A stretch of 15,450 nt of DNA from an uncultured Acidocella sp. (GTDB lineage: Bacteria > Pseudomonadota > Alphaproteobacteria > Acetobacterales > Acetobacteraceae). The stretch covers positions 1 through 15,450 of the forward strand of contig NZ_CAMIIE010000070.1 in the NCBI RefSeq assembly GCF_946222605.1, given 5' to 3'. The notes under the pieces were generated by a model. That model saw only the letters and a list, made by a program, of their open reading frames with translations. It had not been told where the DNA came from and searched no databases. Shown piece by piece: positions 7,423-14,464 of this stretch (position 1 is the first letter of the stretch; every line of letters begins with the position of its first letter). The translations under genes were made by a program, and so were the position numbers.

Positions 7423-8724
7423 TCAGGGATACAGCCCGCGCTCGTTGCGCGCCTGCAGGATGCGCTCGCACGCCACCACGAAGGCGCCGGTGCGCAGGCT
7501 GAATTTATGCCGCTCGCAGGTGGCCCAGATATGCGCCAGCGCCCCGGTGATGATCTTGTCCAGCCGCATATTGATCTCCTCCTCGCTCCAGAAGAACGAT
7601 GAGAAATCCTGCACCCACTCGAAATAGGAGACGATGACGCCACCGGCGTTGCAGATCACGTCCGGCAGCACCGTCACACCGCGCGCGGCGAGAATATCAT
7701 CCGCCCCCGGCACTGTCGGCCCGTTGGCGGCTTCCAGCACCAGGCGGGCACGCAGCCGCTCGGCGCGGGCCTCGGTGATCTGGCCTTCCAACGCGGCGGG
7801 GATGATCACATCCACCTTCGCGTCCCAGAATTCCTCCAGCCCCAGCACCTCGCCGCCGCGAAACCCGGCGACGCTGCCATTGGCCAGCACATGCGCGGTC
7901 AGCGCCGGCACATCCAGCCCATTATCATTATAGACGCCGCCGCCATGGTCCTGCACCGCCACCACCTTGGCGCCGGACTGGGCGAACAGCTCCGCCGCAT
8001 TGGCGCCGACATTGCCGAAGCCCTGAATGGCGATGCGCGCCCCTTCCATCGGCAGCTTCAACCGGCGCATCGCCTCGCGCCCGGTGACGAAGACGCCACG
8101 CCCGGTGGCCTTGATGCGCCCGAGCGAGCCGCCCAGGCTGATCGGCTTGCCGGTGACGACGCCAGTGGCCGTGGCGCCGACATTGGCGGAGTAGGTGTCC
8201 ATCATCCAGGCCATGATCTGGCCGTTGGTATTCACATCAGGTGCGGGAATATCGCGCTGCGGCCCGATGATGATGCCGATTTCGCTGGTATAGCGGCGGG
8301 TGACCTTTTCCAGCTCCTTCTGCGAAAGCTGCTTCGGGTCCAGCCTGATGCCGCCCTTGGCGCCACCAAAAGGCAGATTCACCGCGGCGTTCTTGATCGT
8401 CATCCAGGCCGCCAGCGCCATCACCTCTTCCAGCGTCACGTCCGGATGGTAGCGCACGCCGCCCTTGCCGGGCCCGCGCGAGAGGCTGTGCTGCACCCGG
8501 TAGCCTTCGAAATGCGCGATGCTGCCGTCATCCATCTCGATCGGCACATCGACGATCAGCACCCGCTTCGGGCGTTGCAGCGTGCCGGACCAACGGGCGA
8601 GATCGCCCATATAAGGCAATACGCGGTCCACCTGCGCCAGATAGGTGCCCCAGGCGCTCTGGCGCGTCGGCGATACGTAAGACAGGCTGGCGCCCGGCAA
8701 GAAACTCTGCGGATGATCGGCCAT
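7423..8724 (-). CDS. Glu/Leu/Phe/Val dehydrogenase family (probable glutamate dehydrogenase)
   Basis: A 433-residue amino-acid dehydrogenase that interconverts glutamate and 2-oxoglutarate plus ammonia, or a related amino acid. The substrate-binding block GPGKGGVRYHP (84-94), the Lys residues K111 and K123 (in PFGGAKGGIRLDP) and D163 (in APDVNTNG) are in place. The Rossmann motif is GFGNVG (235-240). The length matches hexameric, mostly NAD-type, glutamate dehydrogenases. The frame is open 35 codons further upstream, but the ATG at 8724 is preceded by AGAGGAG and gives a family-like N-terminus. Glutamate is the most likely substrate, though sequence alone does not exclude leucine or phenylalanine. 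It lies 226 nt downstream of the MetA-type gene and probably has its own promoter. It is convergent with the SYLF gene. Confidence 0.93.
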   Translation of the reverse strand: MADHPQSFLPGASLSYVSPTRQSAWGTYLAQVDRVLPYMGDLARWSGTLQRPKRVLIVDVPIEMDDGSIAHFEGYRVQHSLSRGPGKGGVRYHPDVTLEEVMALAAWMTIKNAAVNLPFGGAKGGIRLDPKQLSQKELEKVTRRYTSEIGIIIGPQRDIPAPDVNTNGQIMAWMMDTYSANVGATATGVVTGKPISLGGSLGRIKATGRGVFVTGREAMRRLKLPMEGARIAIQGFGNVGANAAELFAQSGAKVVAVQDHGGGVYNDNGLDVPALTAHVLANGSVAGFRGGEVLGLEEFWDAKVDVIIPAALEGQITEARAERLRARLVLEAANGPTVPGADDILAARGVTVLPDVICNAGGVIVSYFEWVQDFSSFFWSEEEINMRLDKIITGALAHIWATCERHKFSLRTGAFVVACERILQARNERGLYP

Positions 8725-8837
8725 TCCATACTCCTCTGCTGACGATTGCTTCGTCTTGCGCCCCCACGCGGCGAGGCATCTTGGCGGCGGATCCGCGCGC
8801 CACGGTGGAATTGCTACACCCGAATGCAAGCTTCGTC

Positions 8838-8855
8838 AGGGGCTTGGTCGCCCCT
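8838..8855. other. Small hairpin in the dehydrogenase leader
   Basis: AGGGGC (8838-8843) pairs with GCCCCT (8850-8855) around a 6-nt loop, in the 226-nt region upstream of the dehydrogenase gene. On the plus strand it is followed by only three T. It may be an operator or leader structure, or chance in GC-rich DNA. Confidence 0.3.
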
Positions 8856-8900
8856 TTCAAAGCAGCCTTGCCCTGGCCGGGACACTGAAGACGCGGAAAC

Positions 8901-8928
8901 GGGCATGACGGAGGCCTCCATCATGCCC
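8901..8928 (-). terminator. Possible terminator of the MetA-type gene
   Basis: GGGCATGA (8901-8908) and TCATGCCC (8921-8928) pair perfectly. Between them is a second palindrome, GGAGGCCTCC (8910-8919), which extends the stem after one C/A mismatch. The structure starts 22 nt after the stop of the minus-strand outer-membrane protein gene. Only a short T-run (GTTT) follows on the minus strand, so it may be a weak terminator or an mRNA-stabilising stem. Confidence 0.5.
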
Positions 8929-8950
8929 TCTGACACAGAGTTAAGGCAGC

Positions 8951-9763
8951 TTAGCTGACGGGAATAATGAAGCGGAACCAGAAGCGCGTGTCGTTGCCGA
9001 GATAGCCTGTCTGGCTCAGGTCATGGGTAAGGTAGGATTGCAGGACCACCTTGCCGAAATTATAGCCGACCAGACCGCCCATCGCGAATTGATGCTGCTT
9101 CTGGTAGCCGGAATAGGGTGAGCTTGTGTCCGTTGAATAATAAGCGACCGGGCCGAAGCTCCAATTGCCGAAACTCTTGGTCGCGGTCAGGTCGAGGTTC
9201 AGATAATTCGGCACCTTGGACGCGTTGACCGAGGAATTATTCACCTCATTGCCGATGATCAAATTGGCGGAGAGGTTGAGGCCGTTGCCGGTATAGGACG
9301 CCGCGAAGCGCTGGTTGATGGTGGTGGCGTCATTCGCGACCGGACTGGAGAGCTTCGGGTAGGTGCCGAGCAGATAGGAGACGCCGATATTATTGCCGAG
9401 ATCCCAGGCCAGCTGGCCGGCGAACCAGGGATTGTACCAGCCCTGCACATGCGCGCCGGGCACGCTCGCCTCGGCCAGCGGGAAGGCGGCGTAAAGCTGC
9501 ACGCGCGCGCCCAGCAGATGCACCGGGGTAGACCAGGCGACGACCGGAATGGTGACACCCAACGCTTCCTTGCCGAGATTGCCGTAATCGGTGGTATCCA
9601 CCAGATACACGCCCTGCGGCAGCGGCGCGCCGGGCGCGAGGCCGATCGTCTCGCCAGGCTGGGTGACGGAGCCGGCGAGGGCCGGCATGGCAAAGCCGGC
9701 GAGAGCGGTCCCGGCGAGCAAGGCCAGCGCCCGGGCGGTATGGGTACGAGATTGGATCTTCAT
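8951..9763 (-). CDS. MetA-type outer-membrane beta-barrel protein (transporter family)
   Basis: A 270-residue exported protein. The signal peptide runs from MKIQSR through a hydrophobic stretch to probable cleavage after A30 (PALA|GS). The mature part has the alternating polar/aromatic pattern of an outer-membrane beta-barrel. Its start, with PGETIGLAPGAPLPQGVYLVD (a segment near 37-57), resembles the 'putative MetA-pathway of phenol degradation' family, whose members are thought to be outer-membrane channels for aromatic or other small molecules. The barrel is slightly short for the family, which is often about 300 residues. The chain ends FRFIIPVS rather than in a terminal Phe. A strong ribosome site (AGGGGG) precedes the ATG. 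The name reflects family history; a phenol role is not shown. It has its own 249-nt leader after the TonB-dependent receptor gene. Confidence 0.8.
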   Translation of the reverse strand: MKIQSRTHTARALALLAGTALAGFAMPALAGSVTQPGETIGLAPGAPLPQGVYLVDTTDYGNLGKEALGVTIPVVAWSTPVHLLGARVQLYAAFPLAEASVPGAHVQGWYNPWFAGQLAWDLGNNIGVSYLLGTYPKLSSPVANDATTINQRFAASYTGNGLNLSANLIIGNEVNNSSVNASKVPNYLNLDLTATKSFGNWSFGPVAYYSTDTSSPYSGYQKQHQFAMGGLVGYNFGKVVLQSYLTHDLSQTGYLGNDTRFWFRFIIPVS

Positions 9764-9780
9764 GAATCCCCCTGCATATC

Positions 9781-9806
9781 GACGAAGCGGTCTGCGCCGC
9801 TTCGTC
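9781..9806 (-). promoter_or_regulatory. 10-bp hairpin in the 5' leader of the MetA-type gene
   Basis: GACGAAGCGG (9781-9790) and CCGCTTCGTC (9797-9806) are perfect complements around a 6-nt loop. The stem ends 17 nt before the ATG, right next to the AGGGGG ribosome site. It could control translation, protect the 5' end of the mRNA or serve as a protein operator. No T-run follows, so it is not a plain attenuator. Confidence 0.55.
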
Positions 9807-9905
9807 TCTTGGTTTTGACTTTGGACGTCCCGGTCTTGATTTTTTTGGACCAGGACGATGCGAGGCCCCCGGTGTTCCGAGCGGTCCGCATCGCACCAAT
9901 GCCTC

Positions 9906-9922
9906 AGCAGGTTTCATGCCAA
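9906..9922 (-). promoter_or_regulatory. Sigma-54-like -24/-12 promoter candidate
   Basis: On the minus strand TTGGCATGAAACCTGCT matches the sigma-54 consensus YTGGCACGRNNNTTGCW, with GG and GC exactly 10 nt apart. The mismatches are T for C after GGCA and C for T before TGC. It would start a transcript near 9895, about 130 nt before the MetA-type start codon, placing the 10-bp hairpin in the leader. This is a motif match by eye only. No enhancer site was identified, and it is unknown whether this organism has RpoN. Confidence 0.35.
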
Positions 9923-9952
9923 AGAAAAATTCCGCGGTTTTCCTTGCAGATT

Positions 9953-9988
9953 CATGACAGCGCGCGGCTCTGAGCTGTCATGTTTTTT
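9953..9988 (+). terminator. Hairpin with T-run after the receptor gene
   Basis: CATGACAGC (9953-9961) pairs with GCTGTCATG (9974-9982) around a 12-nt loop, followed on the plus strand by T6 (9983-9988). As drawn it terminates plus-strand (antisense) transcription. The receptor gene is on the minus strand and ends at 10013, so in its mRNA the same stem comes 31 nt after the stop but with the A-run before it and no T-run after. It may still stabilise or partly terminate the pqq message. Confidence 0.45.
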
Positions 9989-10012
9989 ATCACTGCGTCG
10001 AAACGTGACGGC

Positions 10013-12370
10013 TCAGAAGGTCAGTTTCATTCCCGCCGTCACCGCCACCGGCGCGCCGATGGAATAGCTGCGCGGGTTGCTGTAATTGGGCGCCTGCGCC
10101 ACGTACACGCCGCCGACGCTGGCATAGGTGCCGTAAACATAATAGCGCTGGTCTGTGATATTATCGATATTGCCAAACAAGGTGAGATGCGGCGTGACGC
10201 TGTAACGGGTGTTCAGATTGAGCAGCGCATAGCCGGGTAGCGGCTTGTCGAGATTGGCGGCATCACCGTAAAGCGGGCTGCCGGTTTGCGCGGTGCCGGT
10301 GAAACCGATGGTCCAACGCGGGGTGATTTTATAATCTGCACCGAATTTGATGATGTTTTTCGGGACACCGGGAACGAAATTACCGCTCTGTACGGTGATT
10401 TTGCCGGCGGCGTCGGCATTCGGGCTATTGCTCTGCTCGATAAAGCTGGCGCCATAGGTCGCCTGCACGCGTGAATAGGAGGCGTAGAGATGCCATTTGG
10501 TGCTATCGAACTGTGCCGCGAGATCGCCGCCACGCCTATGCACGCTGCCAATATTCGAGAAATACCCGTTGCCTTGCGGATTATAGGGCGATTGCAGGAA
10601 TTCGATGTCGTCGCGGGTTTCATCATCGTAAACATCCACTTGGATGCTGAGGAAATTCAATCCGCCGACAACGAAGGTGCCGCGCATGCCGGCCTGGAAA
10701 TTCTGCGAGACGATTTGTTTGAGCGCTGGATCGCCGGACATGAAATTCGCCAGGGCGCAGCTATCAAGCGGGCTGGCGCAGGAAAGTTCGGCCGGGGTGG
10801 GAGCGGCGTTCTGCACCGACCAGCTGCCATAGAGCGTCACCGAACGGGTGAGCGCGTAGGCCATGCCGAGCGAGGGATTGAAATGCTGGTAATAATGGCT
10901 GCCATTCAGCCCGCCAGGTGCGGCGTTGGGGTCGTAACCGCGCTCATTATGCAAGGCGATCTGCGCGATATTGAAACGCCCGCCCAAAGTGAGGGAGAGC
11001 TTCTTGGTGAGGTCGATCGTATCCGTCGCGTAGAGCCCGTAATAGGCGTTGCGCAAGCCTACATTCACCGGCACGTTGCCGGGTTCATCGACAGGATAGC
11101 CGAGCCCGGTGCCGGGCAGCGCGTAATAATCGCGCGAGCCCAGCGACAAAGCGCCGTCATAAGCCGCGGCGCCGTAGGTGCTGTAGCCGCCATCATAGCT
11201 CAACCCGGCGACCAGCTGGCCCAGCGCGCCCTTATGGGTGATCTGCGCGGAGGCGCCATAGCCGTTGGTATTGGTGGTGTTGAGATTGAGCTGCCCGTAG
11301 GCGTTATTGCCATTCGGCAGATATTGCGGAATGACACCACCCCCGACCGCGGTGGAATAATTCCCCCCTGCCCCGCCCTGGCAGAGATTTTGCCCATCGC
11401 CGCAGGGAAGATCGTTCGGGCCGTTGCCGTTGAGCAGATGCTCCCAGATATTTTCGTAATAGAGCACGGCCTGCAGCGACGTATCGCGACCCAGTTTCAT
11501 ATCCAACGTGCTGCTGAGGCGCAGATATTTATCGTTGATGGCGTTGGGGCCGGTGAATTGCGCGTTGGGGTCGGCGTTTAAAACATCCACCGGCACCGTG
11601 CCGGGGCCGTGCAGCCCGGAATTGCCGGCGATGAGGTTGACATGCAGCGCCGCAGCGCCGCCGCGCCAGCCGAGATCCGCGTAGGCACTCTTGATGTCGG
11701 AGCCCTGCGCGTCGCGCCAGCCGGTATTGCGGGCAGCGGCGATGTCAACATAAGCCGCGGTGTTGCCAACCTGCTTGCCATATTCAAGATGCCCTTCAAC
11801 CGTGCCGAAGGAGCCGCCTTCCAGCTCCAGCGCGCCACCCGGGGCGGTGAAGCCGTTTTTCATCTTCACATCGATTGCCCCGCCCAGCGCGTTGAGGCCA
11901 AAGACAGGGTTGCCATCGACGAGATCGAAGGAATCGATCGCGTCGTCAGGCAACACGCTCCAGAGCGCCAGATCGCCAAAGGGCGTGTTGAAACGCGCGC
12001 CATTCACATAGACCGAAAGCCCGGCCGGGGTGCCCTGGATGGGCGAAAGCTCATAGCCGTGATACAGCACGCTCGGCTGATACGGGTTGGCCTGGCTGTT
12101 CTGCAGATTGACGCCGGCAGCTTGTTGCGCCAGCGCGCCGGTGAAATCCGCCGCACCTTGTTTGGTCAGATCCTGCGTGGAGAAGGTCTGCACGGCGGTC
12201 GGCCATTTCTGCAACGCCACCCCGCCGCCCAAGGGTGAGACGCCGATGTGAACGTCAATCACCGGCGGCGCGGTGTCAGTTGCACTGTCGTTCGTCTGCG
12301 CCACCGCCAGTCCGGGGAACAGGGCCGCGCTGGCGAGAAGCAGGTGCCGTGTGCGGCCCGCCAAAATCAT
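10013..12370 (-). CDS. TonB-dependent outer-membrane receptor coupled to the pqq operon
   Basis: A 785-residue TonB-dependent receptor. From the chosen start it has a signal peptide (MILAGRTRHLLLASA..., probable cleavage after AVA at residue 24), a candidate TonB box near VIDVHI (37-42) and a plug domain (about 50-172, ending GLNALGGAIDVKMKNG). The rest is a 22-strand-type barrel ending in the classical terminal Phe (GMKLTF). Cys pairs at C323/C330 and in ELSC-x7-C suggest disulfide-held outer loops. The ATG at 12370 overlaps the pqqE stop as ATGA; an in-frame ATG at 12385 is also possible but would overlap more. The overlap implies co-translation with pqqE. Such receptors import scarce large ligands. 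The context points to PQQ or a PQQ-related compound, as for E. coli PqqU (YncD), but iron-siderophore uptake cannot be ruled out from sequence. Confidence 0.93.
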   Translation of the reverse strand: MILAGRTRHLLLASAALFPGLAVAQTNDSATDTAPPVIDVHIGVSPLGGGVALQKWPTAVQTFSTQDLTKQGAADFTGALAQQAAGVNLQNSQANPYQPSVLYHGYELSPIQGTPAGLSVYVNGARFNTPFGDLALWSVLPDDAIDSFDLVDGNPVFGLNALGGAIDVKMKNGFTAPGGALELEGGSFGTVEGHLEYGKQVGNTAAYVDIAAARNTGWRDAQGSDIKSAYADLGWRGGAAALHVNLIAGNSGLHGPGTVPVDVLNADPNAQFTGPNAINDKYLRLSSTLDMKLGRDTSLQAVLYYENIWEHLLNGNGPNDLPCGDGQNLCQGGAGGNYSTAVGGGVIPQYLPNGNNAYGQLNLNTTNTNGYGASAQITHKGALGQLVAGLSYDGGYSTYGAAAYDGALSLGSRDYYALPGTGLGYPVDEPGNVPVNVGLRNAYYGLYATDTIDLTKKLSLTLGGRFNIAQIALHNERGYDPNAAPGGLNGSHYYQHFNPSLGMAYALTRSVTLYGSWSVQNAAPTPAELSCASPLDSCALANFMSGDPALKQIVSQNFQAGMRGTFVVGGLNFLSIQVDVYDDETRDDIEFLQSPYNPQGNGYFSNIGSVHRRGGDLAAQFDSTKWHLYASYSRVQATYGASFIEQSNSPNADAAGKITVQSGNFVPGVPKNIIKFGADYKITPRWTIGFTGTAQTGSPLYGDAANLDKPLPGYALLNLNTRYSVTPHLTLFGNIDNITDQRYYVYGTYASVGGVYVAQAPNYSNPRSYSIGAPVAVTAGMKLTF

Positions 12371-13452
12371 GAAACGCGCCGCCACTTGAATTCACCAGGC
12401 TCCTGCTGCGCTTCGGCCGCCGCCATCGCGTTCATGGCCGCGTGTCGTGGGGAGCGCGAACAGACCGGGTCGGTCGCCGTGGCATCGCCAGTGATGGCCA
12501 TCGCCTGACAGCGGCAGCCACCCCAATCGATTTCCTTCAACGCACAGCTGGAACAGGGCTCCTGCATCCAGCCCGTGCCGCGAAACTTGTTGAAGGCATC
12601 GCTGCCTTCCCAGATGACGCGCAGCGGCAAATCGTCGGCGCGCGGGAAGATCAGGCCGGGGATCGTCTCCGCCGCATGGCAGGGCAGCACCCGCCCATCC
12701 GGGGCGATGTTGAGCATTTTCTGCCCCCAGCCGCCCATGCAGGTTTTCGGCAGATCCGCGTAATAATCCGGCACCACGTAATCGATAACCATGCGCGCGC
12801 CGATCTCCTCACGCTTGGCGGCCACCAACGCATCCGCCGCCTCATACTGGGCGCGGGTGGGGATCAAGGCGGCGCGGTTTTCCAGCGCCCAGCCATGATA
12901 TTGCACATGCGCGATTTCCAGCCGGTCCGCATCCAACGCCAGCGCCAGCTCGATGATCGCTGGCAATTCCTCCAGATTCTGCCGATGCACCACCGCGTTG
13001 ATGGTGAGCGACATGCCAAGCTGCGTCACCATCTTGGCGACTTCCAGCTTCTTCGCATGCGCGCCTTTATAATTGCCGATGCGGTCGGCATTCGCCGCCT
13101 GCGCGCCCTGCAGGCTCACCTGCACATGGCCCAACCCCGCCCGCGCGTAGGCGCTGAGCTTCTCCATGTTCAGCAGCACGGCGGAGGTGATAAGATTGGC
13201 GTACAGGCCAGAATCCGTGGCGTGAGCAATCAGCTCTGCCAGGTCTGGCCGCAGGCTGGGTTCGCCGCCGGAGAAATGGATCTGCAGCACGCCCATCGCC
13301 GCCGCCTCGCTGATCACCCCGCGCCAGAACGCCGTATCGCGTTCCTTGTTCGCCTTCAGCATCTCCAGCGGGTTGGAGCAATAGGGGCATTGCAGCGGGC
13401 AGCGGTGGGTCAGTTCCGCCATCAAGGCGAAAGGCGGTGCGATAGAGCTCAT
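12367..13452 (-). CDS. pqqE: PqqE, radical SAM PqqA peptide cyclase
   Basis: PqqE joins Glu and Tyr side chains of the PqqA peptide by a carbon-carbon bond, the first step of PQQ synthesis, with PqqD as peptide-binding partner. The 361-residue protein has the radical SAM cluster C18-PLQ-C22-PY-C25 and the SAM-binding GGEPS (62-66). The C-terminal SPASM domain carries cysteines at 238, 258, 300, 303, 313, 315 and 331. D309 sits in the KEIDWGGCRC segment, the position of the unusual Asp cluster ligand known in PqqE. All key ligands are therefore present. The ATG overlaps the pqqD stop (ATGA, 13449-13452), and the stop overlaps the receptor gene start in the same way. Confidence 0.97.
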   Translation of the reverse strand: MSSIAPPFALMAELTHRCPLQCPYCSNPLEMLKANKERDTAFWRGVISEAAAMGVLQIHFSGGEPSLRPDLAELIAHATDSGLYANLITSAVLLNMEKLSAYARAGLGHVQVSLQGAQAANADRIGNYKGAHAKKLEVAKMVTQLGMSLTINAVVHRQNLEELPAIIELALALDADRLEIAHVQYHGWALENRAALIPTRAQYEAADALVAAKREEIGARMVIDYVVPDYYADLPKTCMGGWGQKMLNIAPDGRVLPCHAAETIPGLIFPRADDLPLRVIWEGSDAFNKFRGTGWMQEPCSSCALKEIDWGGCRCQAMAITGDATATDPVCSRSPRHAAMNAMAAAEAQQEPGEFKWRRVS

Positions 13453-13724
13453 AGCGTGACCAAGGCGGACTCCGCCAAGCCTTCCAGAAATTCCCTGACA
13501 TCGCCGTCGATCTCCTCGATCGGCGCCTGATAGCGCGCGGCGAGCAATGCGACGATGTCAGCAATATTGCGTTGCCCGTCACAGGCGGTGACGATCGCAT
13601 CGGCGATCTCGTCGAGCACGACGACACGCTCAGGCGCCATCAGCACGGCGGTATCACGGGCCTTGTCGAACTGGCGGCGCACCCCGCGGCGCAGGCGGGG
13701 GACGGTCTCGCCGGTTACGCGCAC
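13449..13724 (-). CDS. pqqD: PqqD, PqqA peptide chaperone
   Basis: PqqD binds the PqqA precursor and presents it to PqqE. With a GTG start at 13724-13722 the protein has 91 residues, the normal PqqD length, and begins MRVTGETVPRLRRGVRRQFD. Family features are the PRLRRGVRRQFD segment, VLMAPERVVVLDEIA, CDGQRNIADIV and a C-terminal DVREFLEGLAESALV. The frame is open to an ATG at 13826, but those 34 extra codons lie within pqqC in another frame and have no PqqD character. The GTG start overlaps the end of pqqC by 10 nt (13715-13724), and the stop overlaps pqqE by 4 nt. It is a separate gene, not fused to pqqC as in some methylotrophs. Confidence 0.92.
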   Translation of the reverse strand: MRVTGETVPRLRRGVRRQFDKARDTAVLMAPERVVVLDEIADAIVTACDGQRNIADIVALLAARYQAPIEEIDGDVREFLEGLAESALVTL

Positions 13725-14464
13725 CGCGCCAGCGCCGCCTCGGCGCCAAACGCATCGAGCGGAACATGGCCCGGCGTGATGTAGGCGGCATAGAGCGCGT
13801 CCAGCTGCGACCAGAGCACATCGCATTTGAAGCGCAGCGCGGCGATCACCTGGTCCTGTTCGGCGCGGGTGGTGGCGTGGCGCTTCACATAATCCAGGGC
13901 GAAATCGGCATCGCGCGGGGCCTGGGTGAGCCTCGCATTGAAATAGACCAGCGTATCTTTCGACACCCAGTCATAATTCGCCAACATGCCGGCGACACGT
14001 TCGGCGATGATGGTGGGCGAGAATAATTCCGTCAACGAGGACGCCACCGCTTCCAGCAGCGAGCGGTCGCGTACGAAATGCACATAGGCATCCACGGCAA
14101 AACGCGTCGCGGGCAGAATGCCCTGGGTCGATTCCACGTAGGCGGTCTCCAGCCCCACCCCTTCCGCCAGGCGCAGCCAGCGGGCGATGCCGCCATCGCC
14201 TTCGCGCTCGCCATCATGGTCGATGATACGCTGGCGCCAGGCGCGGCGGGAGGCGGCATCCGGCAGGCGCGAGAGCACGATCGCGTCCTTGATGGGAATG
14301 CAGGCCTGGTAATAATAGCGGTTCAGCGCCCAGGCCTGCACCTGGGTCTGGCTCAGCTTGCCGCCATGCAGCAGCTTATGAAACGGGTGCAGATTATGGT
14401 AGCGTGTGGCGCCAACATTGCGCAGCGCTGCCTCAAGCTCGGCATGGGAAAGCATGTTTGTCAT
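13715..14464 (-). CDS. pqqC: PqqC, pyrroloquinoline-quinone synthase
   Basis: PqqC catalyses the final ring closure and multi-electron oxidation that gives PQQ, using oxygen and no metal or cofactor. The 249-residue all-helical protein has the usual length and conserved blocks: YHNLHPFH (22-29), NRYYYQACIPIKDA (48-61), RIIDHDG (79-85, with the active-site His at 83), SSLTELFSP and YVKRHATTRAEQ. The start is the ATG at 14464, overlapping the pqqB stop (ATGA, 14461-14464) and preceded by a strong ribosome site at 14471-14476. An ATG three codons later is less favoured. Its stop lies 10 nt inside the pqqD start. Confidence 0.97.
   Translation of the reverse strand: MTNMLSHAELEAALRNVGATRYHNLHPFHKLLHGGKLSQTQVQAWALNRYYYQACIPIKDAIVLSRLPDAASRRAWRQRIIDHDGEREGDGGIARWLRLAEGVGLETAYVESTQGILPATRFAVDAYVHFVRDRSLLEAVASSLTELFSPTIIAERVAGMLANYDWVSKDTLVYFNARLTQAPRDADFALDYVKRHATTRAEQDQVIAALRFKCDVLWSQLDALYAAYITPGHVPLDAFGAEAALARCA

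Noticed and set aside
10490..11581. 363-codon plus-strand frame opposite the TonB-dependent receptor
   Set aside because: No recognisable domain, full overlap with a strongly supported receptor gene, and composition matches a complementary-strand shadow.
12442..13530. 362-codon plus-strand frame opposite pqqE
   Set aside because: It is antisense to pqqE, which has all its cluster ligands; the frame is His/Arg/Gly-rich and has no motif.
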